From Pseudomonadota bacterium (GTDB lineage Bacteria > Pseudomonadota > Alphaproteobacteria > Sphingomonadales > Sphingomonadaceae): a stretch of DNA of 7,149 bases. Location: the NCBI GenBank assembly GCA_023433445.1, contig JAEZCS010000198.1, forward strand, positions 1 to 7,149, written 5' to 3'. The position numbers and the translations under genes are program-made. The notes beneath the pieces are model-generated. The model worked only from the letters and a program-made list of their open reading frames with translations. It searched no databases and had not been told where the DNA came from. Positions 5,597 through 7,149 of the stretch are shown in pieces. Positions within the stretch are counted from its first letter, which is position 1. Each line of letters begins with the position of its first letter.

Positions 5597-7111
5597 TTAC
5601 TTGTCCCGCAGCCGCACCGGCAAGAATACCGCAGGTTGCCCGCGACGCAGCACCTGCAAGAGAATGGCGCTTCGCCCCTGCGACGATACCTGCCGCACAG
5701 CCGCGTCCAAATCTGCCTGGCTGGCGACCGGACGGTTGTTGGCGCTGATGATTACATCGCCACGACGCAGGCCCTTCGCTCCTGCATCAGTCGAAGAGTC
5801 AACAGCGGTGATGACTACCCCGCGCGTGTCGGCGGCGATGCCCAGCTGGCGGACGATATTGGGCGTCAGCGGGATAGCCGAAATGCCAAGTGACTGCTGC
5901 GTGGCTTGGGCCCCGCCGGACTGGTCGCCTGGCTGCTGCTGGTTGAAATCGTCTTCCTGTTGCTGGGCGAAGCTGTTGAGCTCATCCTCTGACGGACGCT
6001 GACCAACGACGGCAGTCACAGTCTGTCGCTGTCCATTGCGCAAGAGGACGATCGGCACTCGCGAGCCGATTGGCTGCGACGCCACGATCGACGACAGGTT
6101 CTGATCAGGCGTCACTTCCTGACCGGCAACGCTGACGATCACGTCGCCCGCCTTGATACCCGCGCGGTCGGCTCCCTTGCCTGGTTCAACGCCCTGGACG
6201 AATTCACCGCGATTCTTGGCAAGACCGAGGGACTCGGCGAGGTCTTCGCCAAGCGGGCTGATCTGGATGCCCAGATACCCGCGCTTCACGCTCTGCCCCT
6301 TACGCAGCGTCTCGACGATGGGTGCCGCTTGCTCAGACGGGATCGCAAAGCCAATGCCCACATTTCCGCCCGATGGTGACAGGATCTGGCTGTTGATGCC
6401 GATCACATTACCGCGCATGTCGAACATCGGGCCACCGCTGTTGCCCTGGTTGATGGATGCATCGGTCTGGATGAACTTGTCATAGGTCCCGCCAGTGCCG
6501 CGATGAACGGCCGAGATGATGCCTGCGGTGACGGTGCCTGACAGGGCGAAAGGATTGCCGATGGCGATGACCCAATCGCCAACGCGCGCCTTCGTGCTGT
6601 CGCCAAACTTGACGAACGGCAATGCCTTCTTGGGCTCGATCTTCAACACCGCGATATCGGTGGCGGGGTCGCGGCCGACCAGCTTCGCCGAATATTCCTC
6701 GCGGTTCGTAAGGGTCACAGTAATGGCATCCACGGACGCCCCTTCAGCGCCTGCGGATACGACATGGTTGTTGGTGACGATATAGCCGTCAGCCGAAATG
6801 ATGAATCCTGAGCCCAGAGACTGCGCCTGTCGTGTCTGCGGCTTGGCGCCAGGGCCCATGCCGAACAAGTCACCAAAAGGAGTGCCTGCGAAAGGATTTT
6901 GAACCTGAACGCGCTGCTTGGTGGAAATGTTGACCACCGCAGGCTGAAGCTTTTCCACCATGTCGGCCAAGCTTGCCGGCGCTCCTGCGGGCGCCGCGGC
7001 CTGCATGCCTTCATTTTGCGCAACCTGCGCGCCGACGTTCGGGCTGGATGTTACCGCGATGGCGGTGCCACCGAGAAGCAGGGCACCGGTAAGGGCATAA
7101 GCGTAACGCAC
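5597..7111 (-). CDS. degP: Do-family (DegP/DegQ-type) periplasmic serine endoprotease
   Basis: A 504-residue HtrA-family protease/chaperone that degrades or refolds damaged periplasmic proteins. A signal peptide is present (hydrophobic core about 6-20, possible cleavage after VGA at residue 28). The trypsin-like domain (about 48-270) has the complete triad: His116 in TNNHVV, Asp152 in TDIAVLK, Ser225 in GNSGGP. The LA-loop region contains a Phe/Gly-rich stretch, NPFAGTPFGDLFGMG (72-86). PDZ1 spans about 278-371 (GYLGIQ; AGDVIVSVAG) and PDZ2 about 408-500 (LGISAIPL; RRGDVIISANN). They are joined by a polar linker rich in Gln/Asp/Glu (374-406). The length is slightly above E. coli DegP (474), mostly through the linker. 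The start is GTG with AGAGGA 9 nt upstream. No other in-frame start lies between it and the window edge, and the frame is open to that edge, but the signal peptide favours this GTG. The choice between DegP and DegQ roles cannot be made from sequence. Confidence 0.94.
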   Translation of the reverse strand: MRYAYALTGALLLGGTAIAVTSSPNVGAQVAQNEGMQAAAPAGAPASLADMVEKLQPAVVNISTKQRVQVQNPFAGTPFGDLFGMGPGAKPQTRQAQSLGSGFIISADGYIVTNNHVVSAGAEGASVDAITVTLTNREEYSAKLVGRDPATDIAVLKIEPKKALPFVKFGDSTKARVGDWVIAIGNPFALSGTVTAGIISAVHRGTGGTYDKFIQTDASINQGNSGGPMFDMRGNVIGINSQILSPSGGNVGIGFAIPSEQAAPIVETLRKGQSVKRGYLGIQISPLGEDLAESLGLAKNRGEFVQGVEPGKGADRAGIKAGDVIVSVAGQEVTPDQNLSSIVASQPIGSRVPIVLLRNGQRQTVTAVVGQRPSEDELNSFAQQQEDDFNQQQPGDQSGGAQATQQSLGISAIPLTPNIVRQLGIAADTRGVVITAVDSSTDAGAKGLRRGDVIISANNRPVASQADLDAAVRQVSSQGRSAILLQVLRRGQPAVFLPVRLRDK

Positions 7112-7120
7112 TCGTGACGG

Positions 7121-7126
7121 TCCTCT
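7121..7126 (-). promoter_or_regulatory. Ribosome binding site of the Do-family protease
   Basis: AGAGGA lies 9 nt before the GTG start at 7111. The last 38 bases of the window (7112-7149) hold this site and nothing else that can be named; the upstream gene or promoter lies outside the window. Confidence 0.6.
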
Positions 7127-7149
7127 CGTGATCTTGGCGAAGGAAGGGC

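Noticed and set aside
5597..6490. Plus-strand frames opposite the protease gene
   Set aside because: They are antisense to a protease with an intact catalytic triad and PDZ domains; no independent domain support.

Overview
All the supported genes in this window lie on the minus strand. They look like ordinary chromosomal genes of an alphaproteobacterium, most likely a sphingomonad. That placement is an inference from the gene content (a Do-family protease, a DUF853/HerA-like ATPase and a SleB-type cell wall hydrolase with a long C-terminal extension), the high GC content and the protein style. No database search was possible. I see no mobile element, CRISPR array, tRNA or rRNA.

Reading in the direction of transcription (right to left), the layout is as follows. 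(1) 7111-5597 is a periplasmic Do/DegP-type serine protease with an intact His-Asp-Ser triad and two PDZ domains. It starts at GTG close to the window edge. (2) A 123-bp gap (5474-5596) contains a perfect 13-bp inverted repeat with a 4-base loop. (3) 5473-3842 is a HerA-like ATPase of the YjgR/DUF853 family. 25 bp after it comes (4) 3816-3412, a small exported protein of unknown function with a strong ribosome binding site. (5) A 103-bp gap contains a 10-bp palindrome and no convincing promoter. (6) 3308-2004 is an MFS exporter of the EntS/MFS_3 type. It overlaps by 4 bases (ATGA) with (7) 2007-1078, a cysteine synthase A (cysK). 18 bp later comes (8) 1059 to the left edge, a SleB-type cell wall hydrolase that is cut off by the window.

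The likely transcription units are: the protease, ending at or near the hairpin; the ATPase with the small exported protein; and MFS exporter-cysK-cell wall hydrolase. The protease and hydrolase act in the cell envelope (protein quality control and peptidoglycan turnover). The exporter and cysK are translationally coupled, which suggests a link between cysteine synthesis and export of a small molecule, but the substrate cannot be read from the sequence. There is no gene-free stretch longer than 123 bp. I found no strong case for an undescribed system. The points most worth a second look are the hairpin, the exporter-cysK coupling and the small exported protein.
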